From Planctomycetota bacterium (GTDB taxonomy: Bacteria; Planctomycetota; UBA11346): 7,656 bases of DNA. The notes beneath the pieces are model-generated. The model worked only from the letters and a program-made list of their open reading frames with translations. It had not been told where the DNA came from and made no database searches. The stretch covers positions 2,138-9,793 of the forward strand of contig JACDEN010000063.1 of NCBI GenBank assembly GCA_013816415.1, in the 5' to 3' direction. Shown here piece after piece: positions 1 to 6,241 of the stretch (positions within the stretch are counted from its first letter, which is position 1; the number at the start of each line of letters is the position of its first letter). The translations under genes were made by a program, and so were the position numbers.

Positions 1-829
1 CATCCATCCCAGGAGTCGGCGCCATGCTTTCTCGGCCCAGGTGCGTGAGGTGAATGACCAGAGCTTGCCGGCCTGCTCTTTGATAGCCCAGGCGCGGGCA
101 GTCTTGAGCGAGGCTCTGGTCAATGCCATGAACCAGGTTCGGCTGCGATTGTCCATGCGTTCCGAGTTCCTCAGCCACTGATGCTTGGTGTGGGTGAGGA
201 TGCTTTTTCCACCGCTCGCTCGCAGTGCTTGGTGCTCATCAATGCGCCAGCACGGTCTCCTTCTTCCGATCTTCGAGGACCTCCAACACCACGCGACGAT
301 CCCGGTCGGTGATCACCGAGATGTATTCGTGATCGTCTTGGTACGAGGTCTCATCGATACCCAGGTTCTTCACGACGGCTGGTTTCCGACGGGCAAGTCC
401 GCGATCAATCGCTCGCTGCTGGATCCCATCCACCTGATCCCAGCTCAAGCCGACCAACGCGGCTACCGCCGCAATCGGCGCCTCGCCCAACCACGCAATC
501 ACCATCGCCTCAAACAGGGCTGTGAATCGGCCACCAGGCTCGGCCCACGACACGGCAATCTGCTGCACGCCATGTTCGGGGCACGAGACGCGCGGAACTT
601 CTGCCTCAATCACTGTCTGCAACTGGCAGGTGTCCAAGTGGCGCCACATGCGCTTCCGATGATCGTACACCCTGCAGGATTGCCCACACACCGGACAAGT
701 GAGCGACACCACGGGATCGCGGACCACCACGATCACGACCTGACGGTCGGTAAGGCTCAGCCGGATGTCGGACACCTTCCAGGGAGACTGAAGGCCCAAG
801 ATCTGTTGGTAGAGTTCACGGTCGCGCAT
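1..829 (-). pseudogene. ISL3-family transposase, broken by internal deletion and frameshift, and cut by the window edge
   Basis: Remnant of a DDE transposase of the ISL3 family. The N-terminal part (829 to 239, 196 codons, TGA at 239-241) starts MRDRELYQQILGL. It carries the family zinc-binding region (CPVC at residues 45-48, CPEH at 83-86), a helix-turn-helix near 118-140, and the first catalytic block GIDE with Asp159. The frame then stops after ETVLAH. From 240 down to 1 a different frame is open for 80 codons to the window edge. It reads DEHQALRASG, then QWLRN, then KTARAWAIKE and LWSFTSRTWAEKAWRRLLGW, which matches the C-terminal part of the same family. From memory of the family, roughly 70-80 residues normally separate these blocks, including the second catalytic Asp and the FDKFH motif. 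They are absent, so the copy should be inactive. Family call is firm; deletion size is an estimate. Confidence 0.85.
239..829 (-). CDS. N-terminal fragment of ISL3 transposase (open frame)
   Basis: This is the longest intact reading frame of the broken transposase, and an automatic annotator would probably list it as a 196-aa ISL3 transposase. It holds the zinc-binding DNA-recognition region and the helix-turn-helix, but only the start of the RNase H-like catalytic domain, ending shortly after GIDETSYQDDHEY. If translated it could at most bind the element's ends. A role as a repressor of transposition is conceivable but purely speculative. The ATG at 829-827 agrees with the usual MRDxELYQ start of the family. 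Confidence 0.75.
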   Translation of the reverse strand: MRDRELYQQILGLQSPWKVSDIRLSLTDRQVVIVVVRDPVVSLTCPVCGQSCRVYDHRKRMWRHLDTCQLQTVIEAEVPRVSCPEHGVQQIAVSWAEPGGRFTALFEAMVIAWLGEAPIAAVAALVGLSWDQVDGIQQRAIDRGLARRKPAVVKNLGIDETSYQDDHEYISVITDRDRRVVLEVLEDRKKETVLAH

Positions 830-870
830 GACCGATCATGGCAAATGTCCCGCCCGGGGCGAGCTATCCG

Positions 871-894
871 ACCCACACGAAAGCCTGATGCCCC
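871..894 (-). repeat. Probable terminal inverted repeat of the ISL3-type element
   Basis: Read on the minus strand, the stretch begins GGGGCATCAGGCTTTCGTGT and continues GGGT. It lies about 40 bases upstream of the transposase start, where the left end of an ISL3 element is expected. A G-rich start leading into a TTTCGTGTGGGT-like core fits my memory of ISL3-family ends. The partner repeat would lie beyond the left edge, so neither the repeat nor a target duplication can be confirmed. Confidence 0.4.
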
Positions 895-999
895 TTTTGT
901 TTTAGCGTTGTATCGGCCCTCGGTGCCCGACGCGCGCAGTCTGGACGTTTGAATTCGCTGCGGATTGGTTAGAACCTGGCTCCTTCTGCTGGAGTCGCC

Positions 1000-2319
1000 A
1001 TGCGCCTGGTTCCTATCGTCGTCGTGTCGCTGTCGCTCCTCCTGCCGTCGATGCTGCGGGCCGAGGCTGCGGATGCGGCCGATGGTCACGCCAAACGATC
1101 GATCGTGGTGTTCAAGGACGGGGTCGATGTCGAGACGGCCATCACCGATCTGCAGAACAAGCACCAGGTGAAGGCGGACCACCATTTCGCGACCGCCCTC
1201 CATGGCTTCGCGGGCGAGCTCGGAGTGCGCGAGGCGGCCATCGCTGCCGACGCGCGCGTCAAGTACGTGGTCGAGGATCGCATCCTGTCGCTGCCGCCGG
1301 TGCGCGTCGCTGGAAAACCGACGAGACCGCCGCCGCACACCGGTCAGGCCATTCCGACCGGTGTGTCGCGGATCCATGCGGCCAGCAATGCGCTCGCGCA
1401 TATCGATGGGATCGATGTCGTCGCCGATCGCGTGGATATCGACGTCGCGGTGATCGATACCGGCATCGATCTCACCCATCCGGATCTCAATGTGAGCATG
1501 AGCCGCCAAGTCTCGTTCGTGGCGGGTACCACGACCGCGAATGACGACAACGGCCATGGCAGCCATGTCGCCGGGACCATCGGCGCCATCGACAATGGCG
1601 TCGGCGTGGTCGGAGTCGCTCCCGGAGTGCGGTTGTGGGCGGTCAAGGTGCTCAACAGCCGCGGCAGCGGATACACCAGTGACATCATCAGCGGCATCAA
1701 CTACGTCGCTGATCCCGTGCACGGCATCGAGGTGGCGAATATGAGCCTCGGGGGCTCCGTGCCGACCGGCCCGGATCCCATGCACACGGCCATCGCCGCT
1801 GCCGTGGCCGCCGGAGTGGTCTTCGTTGTCGCCGCCGGAAATTCCAGCGCCGACGCGCAGACCTCGGTGCCTGCAGCCTACGACGAGGTCATCACGGTCT
1901 CCGCGATCGCCGATTCCGACGGCAAGGCCGGAGGGGTCGGACCCGGAACCGGTTATGGCATCGATGATTCCTTCGCGACGTTTTCCAATTTTGGTGCTCC
2001 GGTCGATATCGCCGCTCCGGGGGTGGACATCCGCTCGACCTACAAGGCAGGCGGCTACACCAGCATGAGCGGCACCAGCATGGCGAGCCCACATGTCGCT
2101 GGAGCGGTCGCCCTGTATCTGGTCGGTCAGCGGGGCTCGCTTCCGCTGGGGGCGACCTCGACGCCGCTCGAAGCGAAACGGGCGTTGCAGTTCAATGGAT
2201 CCCTTCAGGAAACGCGCCCCTTGATCAATGACGGCTTCAGCGGCGACAAGGATGGGATCCCCGAGCGGCTGCTGAACGCGTCGTTCCTGGGCCCTGCGCC
2301 AGCCACCTTCAAGGGCTGA
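1000..2319 (+). CDS. Secreted subtilisin-like serine protease (peptidase S8)
   Basis: Predicted exported endopeptidase of 439 residues. Residues 1-24 form a signal peptide (MRLVP, a hydrophobic VVVSLSLLLPSML stretch, then RAEAADA). Residues about 32-100 resemble an inhibitor I9 propeptide (RSIVVFKDGVDVE ... VKYVVEDRIL), which normally acts as folding chaperone and inhibitor and is then removed. The S8 catalytic domain runs from about 125 to 400. All key residues are visible: Asp153 in VIDTGIDLTHPDL, His186 in NGHGSHVAGT, oxyanion Asn281 in AAGNSS, and Ser360 in GTSMASPHVAG. No extra C-terminal sorting or adhesion domain is present, so a soluble secreted or periplasmic enzyme is likely. A GGAG ribosome site at 991-994 supports the ATG at 1000. 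The gene follows the end of a broken IS and precedes a membrane protein gene 53 bases on. The substrate cannot be inferred. Confidence 0.93.
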   Translation: MRLVPIVVVSLSLLLPSMLRAEAADAADGHAKRSIVVFKDGVDVETAITDLQNKHQVKADHHFATALHGFAGELGVREAAIAADARVKYVVEDRILSLPPVRVAGKPTRPPPHTGQAIPTGVSRIHAASNALAHIDGIDVVADRVDIDVAVIDTGIDLTHPDLNVSMSRQVSFVAGTTTANDDNGHGSHVAGTIGAIDNGVGVVGVAPGVRLWAVKVLNSRGSGYTSDIISGINYVADPVHGIEVANMSLGGSVPTGPDPMHTAIAAAVAAGVVFVVAAGNSSADAQTSVPAAYDEVITVSAIADSDGKAGGVGPGTGYGIDDSFATFSNFGAPVDIAAPGVDIRSTYKAGGYTSMSGTSMASPHVAGAVALYLVGQRGSLPLGATSTPLEAKRALQFNGSLQETRPLINDGFSGDKDGIPERLLNASFLGPAPATFKG

Positions 2320-2329
2320 ACGCAGCCAG

Positions 2330-2352
2330 TCGTTCGAGCAGAATCTCGACGA
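2330..2352 (+). other. Small hairpin after the protease gene, a weak terminator candidate
   Basis: TCGTTCGAG (2330-2338) can pair with CTCGACGA (2345-2352), leaving one bulged T and a six-base loop, eleven bases after the protease stop. The sequence that follows is AAATAATT rather than a T run, so it is a poor intrinsic terminator. It may instead be an RNA-stabilising stem or chance. Confidence 0.2.
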
Positions 2353-2372
2353 AAATAATTGATCGCTGATCC

Positions 2373-3110
2373 ATGGGTGTGAGCATCGGCCACATGGAAT
2401 CTCTGCGCAGCTTGAGACTGAATTGCTGGCTGGCGCCGCTGACCGTCGCCGCTGCCGCCGGGGCGCTGCTCGCGTGGCATCACCTCGCCGATCGCGCGGC
2501 GACGCGCGCAGCGATGGCTGAGATGGCGGCCGCCGATCTGTCGGCGCTCGCCGATCTCGAGCGCAGCCATGTGCGGCCAACGCTCGCCGCCGCGCTCGCC
2601 GCCGATCCGCGATGGACGTCCCTGTCGGAGATCAGCGCCGTCGGCGATCACCTGGAAGGTGCCGCACGAGCGGGAGCAGATCTCGGAATCGATCTCGCCG
2701 ATCCACCACCCGAACTGATCGATGCCGTCGATCATGGCCATTGCTGGGCTCTCGCTCCTGGGCGATGGGCGGTCGCAGCGCCCGTGCGCGATGATCAGGG
2801 TCGGACGCTGTGCGTGCTCTATGGCGAGCGCGTGCAGCCGTCTGCCGGCGACGAGCGCAGCTTCTGGTGGTCATTGGCAGGGCTCGCGGCCCTGGCTGGG
2901 ACGCTCGGCGGATATCTGGTACGGCGCATCTACCGCCCGGTGGAATTCCTGAATCGCCAAGCGGATGCCGCCCTTGCTGGTGAGGCGGCGCCAGCCGGTG
3001 CGATCGACAGCCTGGAGACGGCGAGCCTGCGTACCTCGATCGTCGCGCTGGCCGAGCGCTACCGCGCCGCGTCACCAGCCGAGGACTCATCAACATCTCC
3101 TCACCGCTGA
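2373..3110 (+). CDS. Two-transmembrane protein with extracytoplasmic sensor-like domain and HAMP-like tail, no output domain
   Basis: A 245-residue membrane protein I cannot assign to a named family. Membrane segment 1 spans about residues 18-36 (CWLAPLTVAAAAGALLAW) and segment 2 about 164-183 (FWWSLAGLAALAGTLGGYLV). The roughly 125 residues between them should face outside. They end in WAVAAPVRDDQGRTLCVLYGE, a pattern like the last strands of Cache/PAS-type sensor folds. After segment 2 comes RRIYRPVEFLNRQ and then an amphipathic DSLETASLRTSIVALAERY. This resembles a HAMP linker, with Pro189 in the conserved proline position. The protein stops about ten residues later, without the kinase, cyclase or chemoreceptor domain that usually follows HAMP. 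The start is uncertain: ATG 2373 or ATG 2394 (residue 8), neither with a clear ribosome site. It follows the protease on the same strand and may be co-transcribed. Confidence 0.7.
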   Translation: MGVSIGHMESLRSLRLNCWLAPLTVAAAAGALLAWHHLADRAATRAAMAEMAAADLSALADLERSHVRPTLAAALAADPRWTSLSEISAVGDHLEGAARAGADLGIDLADPPPELIDAVDHGHCWALAPGRWAVAAPVRDDQGRTLCVLYGERVQPSAGDERSFWWSLAGLAALAGTLGGYLVRRIYRPVEFLNRQADAALAGEAAPAGAIDSLETASLRTSIVALAERYRAASPAEDSSTSPHR

Positions 3111-3250
3111 AAGCACCCGCTCGGTGGAGGCGTGTCATCCCTTGGCGGAGCAAGTGTTGCGCCAGGACGTCACGCAACGATTGACGCAGTTCATGGGCCG
3201 ATACAAATGCCGCCCTCGTGGCCGGAACCGACATCTCCAATCCTCGGACC
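3111..3250. other. Non-coding gap between the membrane protein and the pseudopilin gene
   Basis: No domain-bearing frame is visible here on either strand. Short open frames on both strands look like by-products of the high GC content. I found no continuation of the HAMP protein in another frame that resembles a kinase, cyclase or chemoreceptor domain. The only candidate signal is the promoter-like sequence near 3181-3207. Confidence 0.4.
3181..3207 (+). promoter_or_regulatory. Possible sigma-70 promoter for the pseudopilin gene
   Basis: TTGACG at 3181-3186 (five of six matches to the -35 consensus) is followed, after 15 bases, by TACAAA at 3202-3207 (four of six matches to -10). The spacing is shorter than the ideal 17. 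Transcription would start near 3214, some 35 bases before the preferred ATG at 3251, which is a sensible leader length. This is consensus matching only. Confidence 0.25.
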
Positions 3251-3928
3251 ATGGCCGGCAAACGGGCTCCCGCAGCGGTACGCGGCGCCTTCACCCTCGC
3301 TGAACTGCTGGTGGTGATCGCGATCCTCGCGGCGATCGGCGGCATGGCGTTCCCGTGCCTGCGCATGGCGGTGCGCGCCGCGATCGCGTGCTCGTGCCGC
3401 AACAATCTGCGCCAGGTCGGCATCGCGGCGCTGCTCTACGCCGACGACTGGAACCAATGCCTGCCGGCCAAAGGGAATCTGGGCGTCGAGGACCCCGACC
3501 GCAGTCCGGCCTGGTTCTGCCGACTGCCAGCGTATTGCGACAGCGACAACGTCCTGCAGCGCGTGCGCATATTCCAATGCGCCGGCTTCTCGTGGCACGG
3601 GCCGACCCTGTTCACCAACGCCACGCCGAAGAGCTTCAAGATGAATGCCTATCTCGACGGCGGCGGCCGACCGGCGAACTACGTCCTCGGATCAGCGCCG
3701 GATGAATCCGAGATGGTGCTGTTCGTCGACGCGGTCGCGCGCGAGACCGGCATGGGCCAGTGGGGCCACGCGGTTTTTTCCGCGATCGACGACTCGCGCC
3801 ATCCCGGCCGGGTCAACGTGCTGTACTGCGACGGACACGCGTCGGCGACCATCATGTCGCCGAAGAACCGTGACTGGAAGCACGCGATGAAATGGACGAG
3901 CGAGCGCTGGGTGAAACCGCGCGAGTGA
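3251..3928 (+). CDS. Prepilin-type N-terminal methylation protein with H-x9-DG motif (DUF1559-like pseudopilin)
   Basis: Type II secretion / type IV pilin-like protein of 225 residues. A short basic leader (MAGKRAPAAVRGA) precedes FTLAELLVVIAILAAIGGMAF. Phe14 fits mature position 1 and Glu18 the conserved Glu5, so prepilin peptidase processing and assembly in the inner membrane are expected. The next part (RNNLRQVGIAALLYADDWNQCLPA) matches the conserved region after the helix in PVC pseudopilins. Near the end HPGRVNVLYCDG gives an exact H-x9-DG motif (His184, Asp194, Gly195). The protein has an unusual number of cysteines, including ACSC. The residue before Phe is Ala rather than the usual Gly. 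ATG 3251 is preferred because it gives a normal leader length; a GTG at 3218 would add eleven residues. Many such paralogues occur per PVC genome, so the specific role is unknown. Confidence 0.88.
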   Translation: MAGKRAPAAVRGAFTLAELLVVIAILAAIGGMAFPCLRMAVRAAIACSCRNNLRQVGIAALLYADDWNQCLPAKGNLGVEDPDRSPAWFCRLPAYCDSDNVLQRVRIFQCAGFSWHGPTLFTNATPKSFKMNAYLDGGGRPANYVLGSAPDESEMVLFVDAVARETGMGQWGHAVFSAIDDSRHPGRVNVLYCDGHASATIMSPKNRDWKHAMKWTSERWVKPRE

Positions 3929-3932
3929 ACGG

Positions 3933-4520
3933 CTACGCCGGCGGCGGACCTGGGCTCTTCGGTTTCGCCACCACCACCTGGGCCGACCGCACCAGCTGAT
4001 CCTTGAGGCGGAATCCCGGGCGGTGCACTTTCGCGATATGGCCGCGCGGGATGTCGTCGCGCTCCTCCTCGGCGATCGCCTCGTGCAGCGAGGGATCGAA
4101 GGCGCCTTCGGCAGGGACCTCCTCGATTCCGGCGTTGGCGAGCGCCGAGCGCAGATTCTCACGGATCATGGTGACGCCCTGCGCGAATTCGTTGAACGCC
4201 TCGGGCGTGGCCGAGCCGAGGGCGCGTTCGAGGTTGTCGAGCTCGTTGAGGATCGGCTTGACGAAGCGCGCGATCGCGCGGGTGCCGGCCTCGTCGGCTT
4301 CCTTGCGCAGGCGTTTGCGCACGTTGTCGAATTCGGCCTGGCTGCGCAGGCAGCGCTCCTTCCAATCCGCGACCTCGCGCTTGAGCGCTTCGAACTCCTG
4401 GGCCGGGACCGAGATCTGCTCGTCCGCCTGGACCTGCGCATCGGCGGAGGCGGCCGCATCGCCCTCGGCCGCATCGTCCGCGCTCGCGGCGGTCGGGTCC
4501 TGGTCATCGGCTTTCTTCAT
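3933..4520 (-). CDS. grpE: GrpE, nucleotide exchange factor of DnaK
   Basis: Co-chaperone of 195 residues that promotes release of ADP from cytoplasmic DnaK. An acidic, Ala/Asp-rich disordered head (residues 1-40) is followed by the long dimerising helix (about 41-100, with AEFDNVRKR at 62-70). The helical linker and C-terminal beta domain follow, with FDPSLHEAI at 141-149 and the family signature at about 166-186 (HRPGFRLKDQLVRSAQVVVAK). In that signature the usual Gly-Tyr pair reads Gly-Phe. Length is normal. The ATG at 4520-4518 lies 13 bases after the dnaJ stop, so the pair is very likely one operon with dnaJ first. The stop (TAG) is four bases from the stop of the convergent pseudopilin gene. 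No CIRCE element is visible upstream of the pair, and dnaK is not in the window. Confidence 0.95.
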   Translation of the reverse strand: MKKADDQDPTAASADDAAEGDAAASADAQVQADEQISVPAQEFEALKREVADWKERCLRSQAEFDNVRKRLRKEADEAGTRAIARFVKPILNELDNLERALGSATPEAFNEFAQGVTMIRENLRSALANAGIEEVPAEGAFDPSLHEAIAEEERDDIPRGHIAKVHRPGFRLKDQLVRSAQVVVAKPKSPGPPPA

Positions 4521-4533
4521 GGCTGCCCCGGGG

Positions 4534-5655
4534 TCACTCGAACATGCTCTTGATGCGCTCGAAGAAGTTACGCTGTTCTCCGCTCTCTTCCTCGATCACC
4601 CCGAGCTCCTTCAACAGCTCCTGCTGGCGTGCGCTGGTCTTCTTGGGTACGGTGACCTGGACGATCACCAGCTGGTCGCCGCGGTGCGTACCGCGACCGG
4701 TGGGCACGCCTTGGCCGCGCATGCGCAGGATCTCGTTCGGCTGCGTGCCTGGCGCTATCTTGAGTTTCGCCGAACCGTTGAGCGTGGGCACGTCGATCTC
4801 GGCGCCGAGCGCGGCCTGGGCATAGGTCACCGGGACCTTGCATACGACATCATGGTCGTGGCGCTCGAAGAAGGCGTCGGCCTTGACCGTCACGTAGACG
4901 TAGAGGTCGCCGCGTGGACCGCCCTGGCGTCCGGGCTCTCCTTCGCCGGAGACGCGCAGCCGCGATCCGTCCTCGATGCCGGCGGGGATGCGGACCTTGA
5001 TCGTGACCTTCTTCGGAACCGAGCCCGCACCCCGGCAGGTCGCGCACGGGTCCGAGATGGTCTTGCCGGCGCCGTGGCATTGCGGGCACGCGGTCTGGAC
5101 GACGAAGAACCCCTGCCCCTGGCGCACGATCCCGGAACCGCCGCATAGGCGGCAGGCCGCCGACTTGGTGCCGGGCTTGGCGCCGGTGCCGCTGCAGGTT
5201 TCGCAATCCTCGTTGCGTTTGAGATCGATGGTCTTGGTGCACCCGAACATCGCTTCACGGAAGGTGATCTCGAGACCGAGCTTGAGGCTGGCTCCCTGAT
5301 TGCGCTCGCCGCGGCCACCGCCGCCGCCGCCGAAAAACTGGTCGAAGATCGAACCGCCGCCGAAGACATCGCCGAACGCCGCGAAGATGTCCTCCATCGA
5401 ATTGAAGCCCTGGCCGGCATGGCCCATGCCTTCGACGCCGGCGTGTCCGAACTGGTCGTAGCGCGCGCGCTTCGCCTCGTCGGACAGCACCTCGTACGCC
5501 TCGGCGGCCTCCTTGAATTTCGCCTCGGCCTCCTTGTCGCCCGGATTGCGGTCCGGGTGGTGCTTCATCGCGAGCTTGCGATAGGCCTTCTTGATATCGT
5601 CGGTGCTGGCGCCCTTGGAGAGGCCGAGCACCTCGTAGTAATCGCGTTTGGCCAT
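4534..5655 (-). CDS. dnaJ: DnaJ (Hsp40) co-chaperone
   Basis: Full-length type I Hsp40 of 373 residues that delivers unfolded substrates to DnaK and stimulates its ATPase. The J domain is residues 1-70 with HPD at 33-35 (KHHPDRNPG). A Gly/Phe-rich linker follows (about 75-130, including FGGGGGGRGER). The zinc region has all four CxxCxGxG repeats: CETCSGTG 151-158, CRLCGGSG 168-175, CPQCHGAG 190-197 and CATCRGAG 204-211. The two C-terminal beta domains (with GDLYVYVTVK and GDQLVIVQVTVP) and a dimerising tail ending FFERIKSMFE complete it. I chose the ATG at 5655, giving MAKRDYYEVLGL, the standard start of the family. An in-frame ATG at 5673 would add MTRSSP and has no better ribosome site. dnaJ is transcribed ahead of grpE. 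Confidence 0.96.
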   Translation of the reverse strand: MAKRDYYEVLGLSKGASTDDIKKAYRKLAMKHHPDRNPGDKEAEAKFKEAAEAYEVLSDEAKRARYDQFGHAGVEGMGHAGQGFNSMEDIFAAFGDVFGGGSIFDQFFGGGGGGRGERNQGASLKLGLEITFREAMFGCTKTIDLKRNEDCETCSGTGAKPGTKSAACRLCGGSGIVRQGQGFFVVQTACPQCHGAGKTISDPCATCRGAGSVPKKVTIKVRIPAGIEDGSRLRVSGEGEPGRQGGPRGDLYVYVTVKADAFFERHDHDVVCKVPVTYAQAALGAEIDVPTLNGSAKLKIAPGTQPNEILRMRGQGVPTGRGTHRGDQLVIVQVTVPKKTSARQQELLKELGVIEEESGEQRNFFERIKSMFE

Positions 5656-5673
5656 CGGTGAGGACCTAGTCAT

Positions 5674-5748
5674 GGGCAGGGGGCACCGGCTGGAAGTGTC
5701 AGAACGACCCGATCACTGGCGAAAAGCACAAATTGGGCCAGCCCAGCC
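5674..5748 (-). other. Short gap upstream of dnaJ
   Basis: This separates the small secreted-protein gene from dnaJ. No CIRCE repeat (TTAGCACTC-N9-GAGTGCTAA) is present, and no clear sigma-70 or heat-shock promoter could be defined. A short TGGG/CCCA inverted repeat at 5734-5745 has a loop too tight and a T tract too weak for a confident terminator. dnaJ could therefore be read through from the genes above it or have a promoter I cannot recognise. Confidence 0.35.
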
Positions 5749-6234
5749 TTACTTTGCCGGCTGGGGCGCAGGGACCGGTGCCTCTGCCGGCTCTTCTGGC
5801 GGATTATAGGCCTCATCGCCCAACAGCCGGCGTGACAGCCCGGTCAGACGCCCGGAGGCCTTGCGATAACGGTCCCCGAGAAGCCGGCGCTGGTCGGCCG
5901 GGATCCCATTCATCTTCTTGCCCGCGCCCAGGAAGCTCTCGCCCGCCTTGGTCGATTGGCCGGCGTCGAGGAACGCCGCGCATTCGAGCAGCAGCACCTC
6001 GGCATCCGCCAGATCGGCGATCGCCTCGGGGGCGGCCGGGGTCTGGTTGCGGGCCTGCTGGTCGAGGAACTCCTGCGCAGCACGGTCCGCGCGGCGGGCG
6101 GTGGCGGGATCGACGGTGGGCGGAGGAGTCGCGGGCGGTGGCTTGGGGTCGGATTTCGGCTTCGGTTCGGATGTGGAATCGGCGCCGGCTGCGGCCGCGG
6201 CGATCGCGAGCATGAGGATCCATCGTGGCAGCAT
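5749..6234 (-). CDS. Small secreted proline-rich protein of unknown function
   Basis: A 161-residue protein I do not recognise. Residues 1-18 form a signal peptide (MLPRWILMLAIAAAAAGA, cleavage probably before DSTS). There is no lipobox Cys, so it is not a lipoprotein. Residues 20-42 are a Pro/Lys-rich low-complexity spacer (EPKPKSDPKPPPATPPP). The middle (about 43-140) is mostly helical and charged, with segments such as AIADLADAEVLLLECAAFLDAG and KAGESFLGAGKK. These have the look of a short helical-repeat (TPR-like) hairpin, though no repeat is clear. A second Pro/Glu/Ala-rich tail closes it. Cys85 is the only cysteine. It starts seven bases after the stop of the MFS transporter gene, which suggests translational coupling. 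A periplasmic or cell-envelope location is inferred. A second in-frame ATG (residue 8) would shorten the signal peptide too much. Confidence 0.65.
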   Translation of the reverse strand: MLPRWILMLAIAAAAAGADSTSEPKPKSDPKPPPATPPPTVDPATARRADRAAQEFLDQQARNQTPAAPEAIADLADAEVLLLECAAFLDAGQSTKAGESFLGAGKKMNGIPADQRRLLGDRYRKASGRLTGLSRRLLGDEAYNPPEEPAEAPVPAPQPAK

Positions 6235-6241
6235 CGTCTGG

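Noticed and set aside
185..952. A 255-codon plus-strand frame opposite the transposase
   Set aside because: The minus strand carries clear ISL3 motifs, while this frame has none and lacks a good ribosome site.
949..977. TTGAAT with 17-base spacing as a promoter for the protease gene
   Set aside because: The sequence in the -10 position is GAACCT, with almost no match to TATAAT. The nearby GGTTAGAACC palindrome is too short to call an operator.
757..2580. A 607-codon open frame on the minus strand across the protease gene
   Set aside because: It is antisense to a protease with every catalytic motif intact. Its product is a low-complexity Asp/His/Gly/Arg-rich string with no domain, as expected from antisense reading of GC-rich codons.
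2632..3423. A 263-codon minus-strand frame opposite the HAMP-like protein and the pseudopilin start
   Set aside because: Arg/Ala-rich composition without domains. The plus strand has membrane segments and a prepilin motif here.
4003..5148. A 381-codon plus-strand frame opposite grpE and dnaJ
   Set aside because: It is antisense to two textbook chaperone genes and shows no domain of its own.
5734..5745. TGGG/CCCA inverted repeat as a terminator after the secreted-protein gene
   Set aside because: The stem is only four base pairs and the following minus-strand sequence (ATTTGTGCTTTT) lacks a continuous T run.
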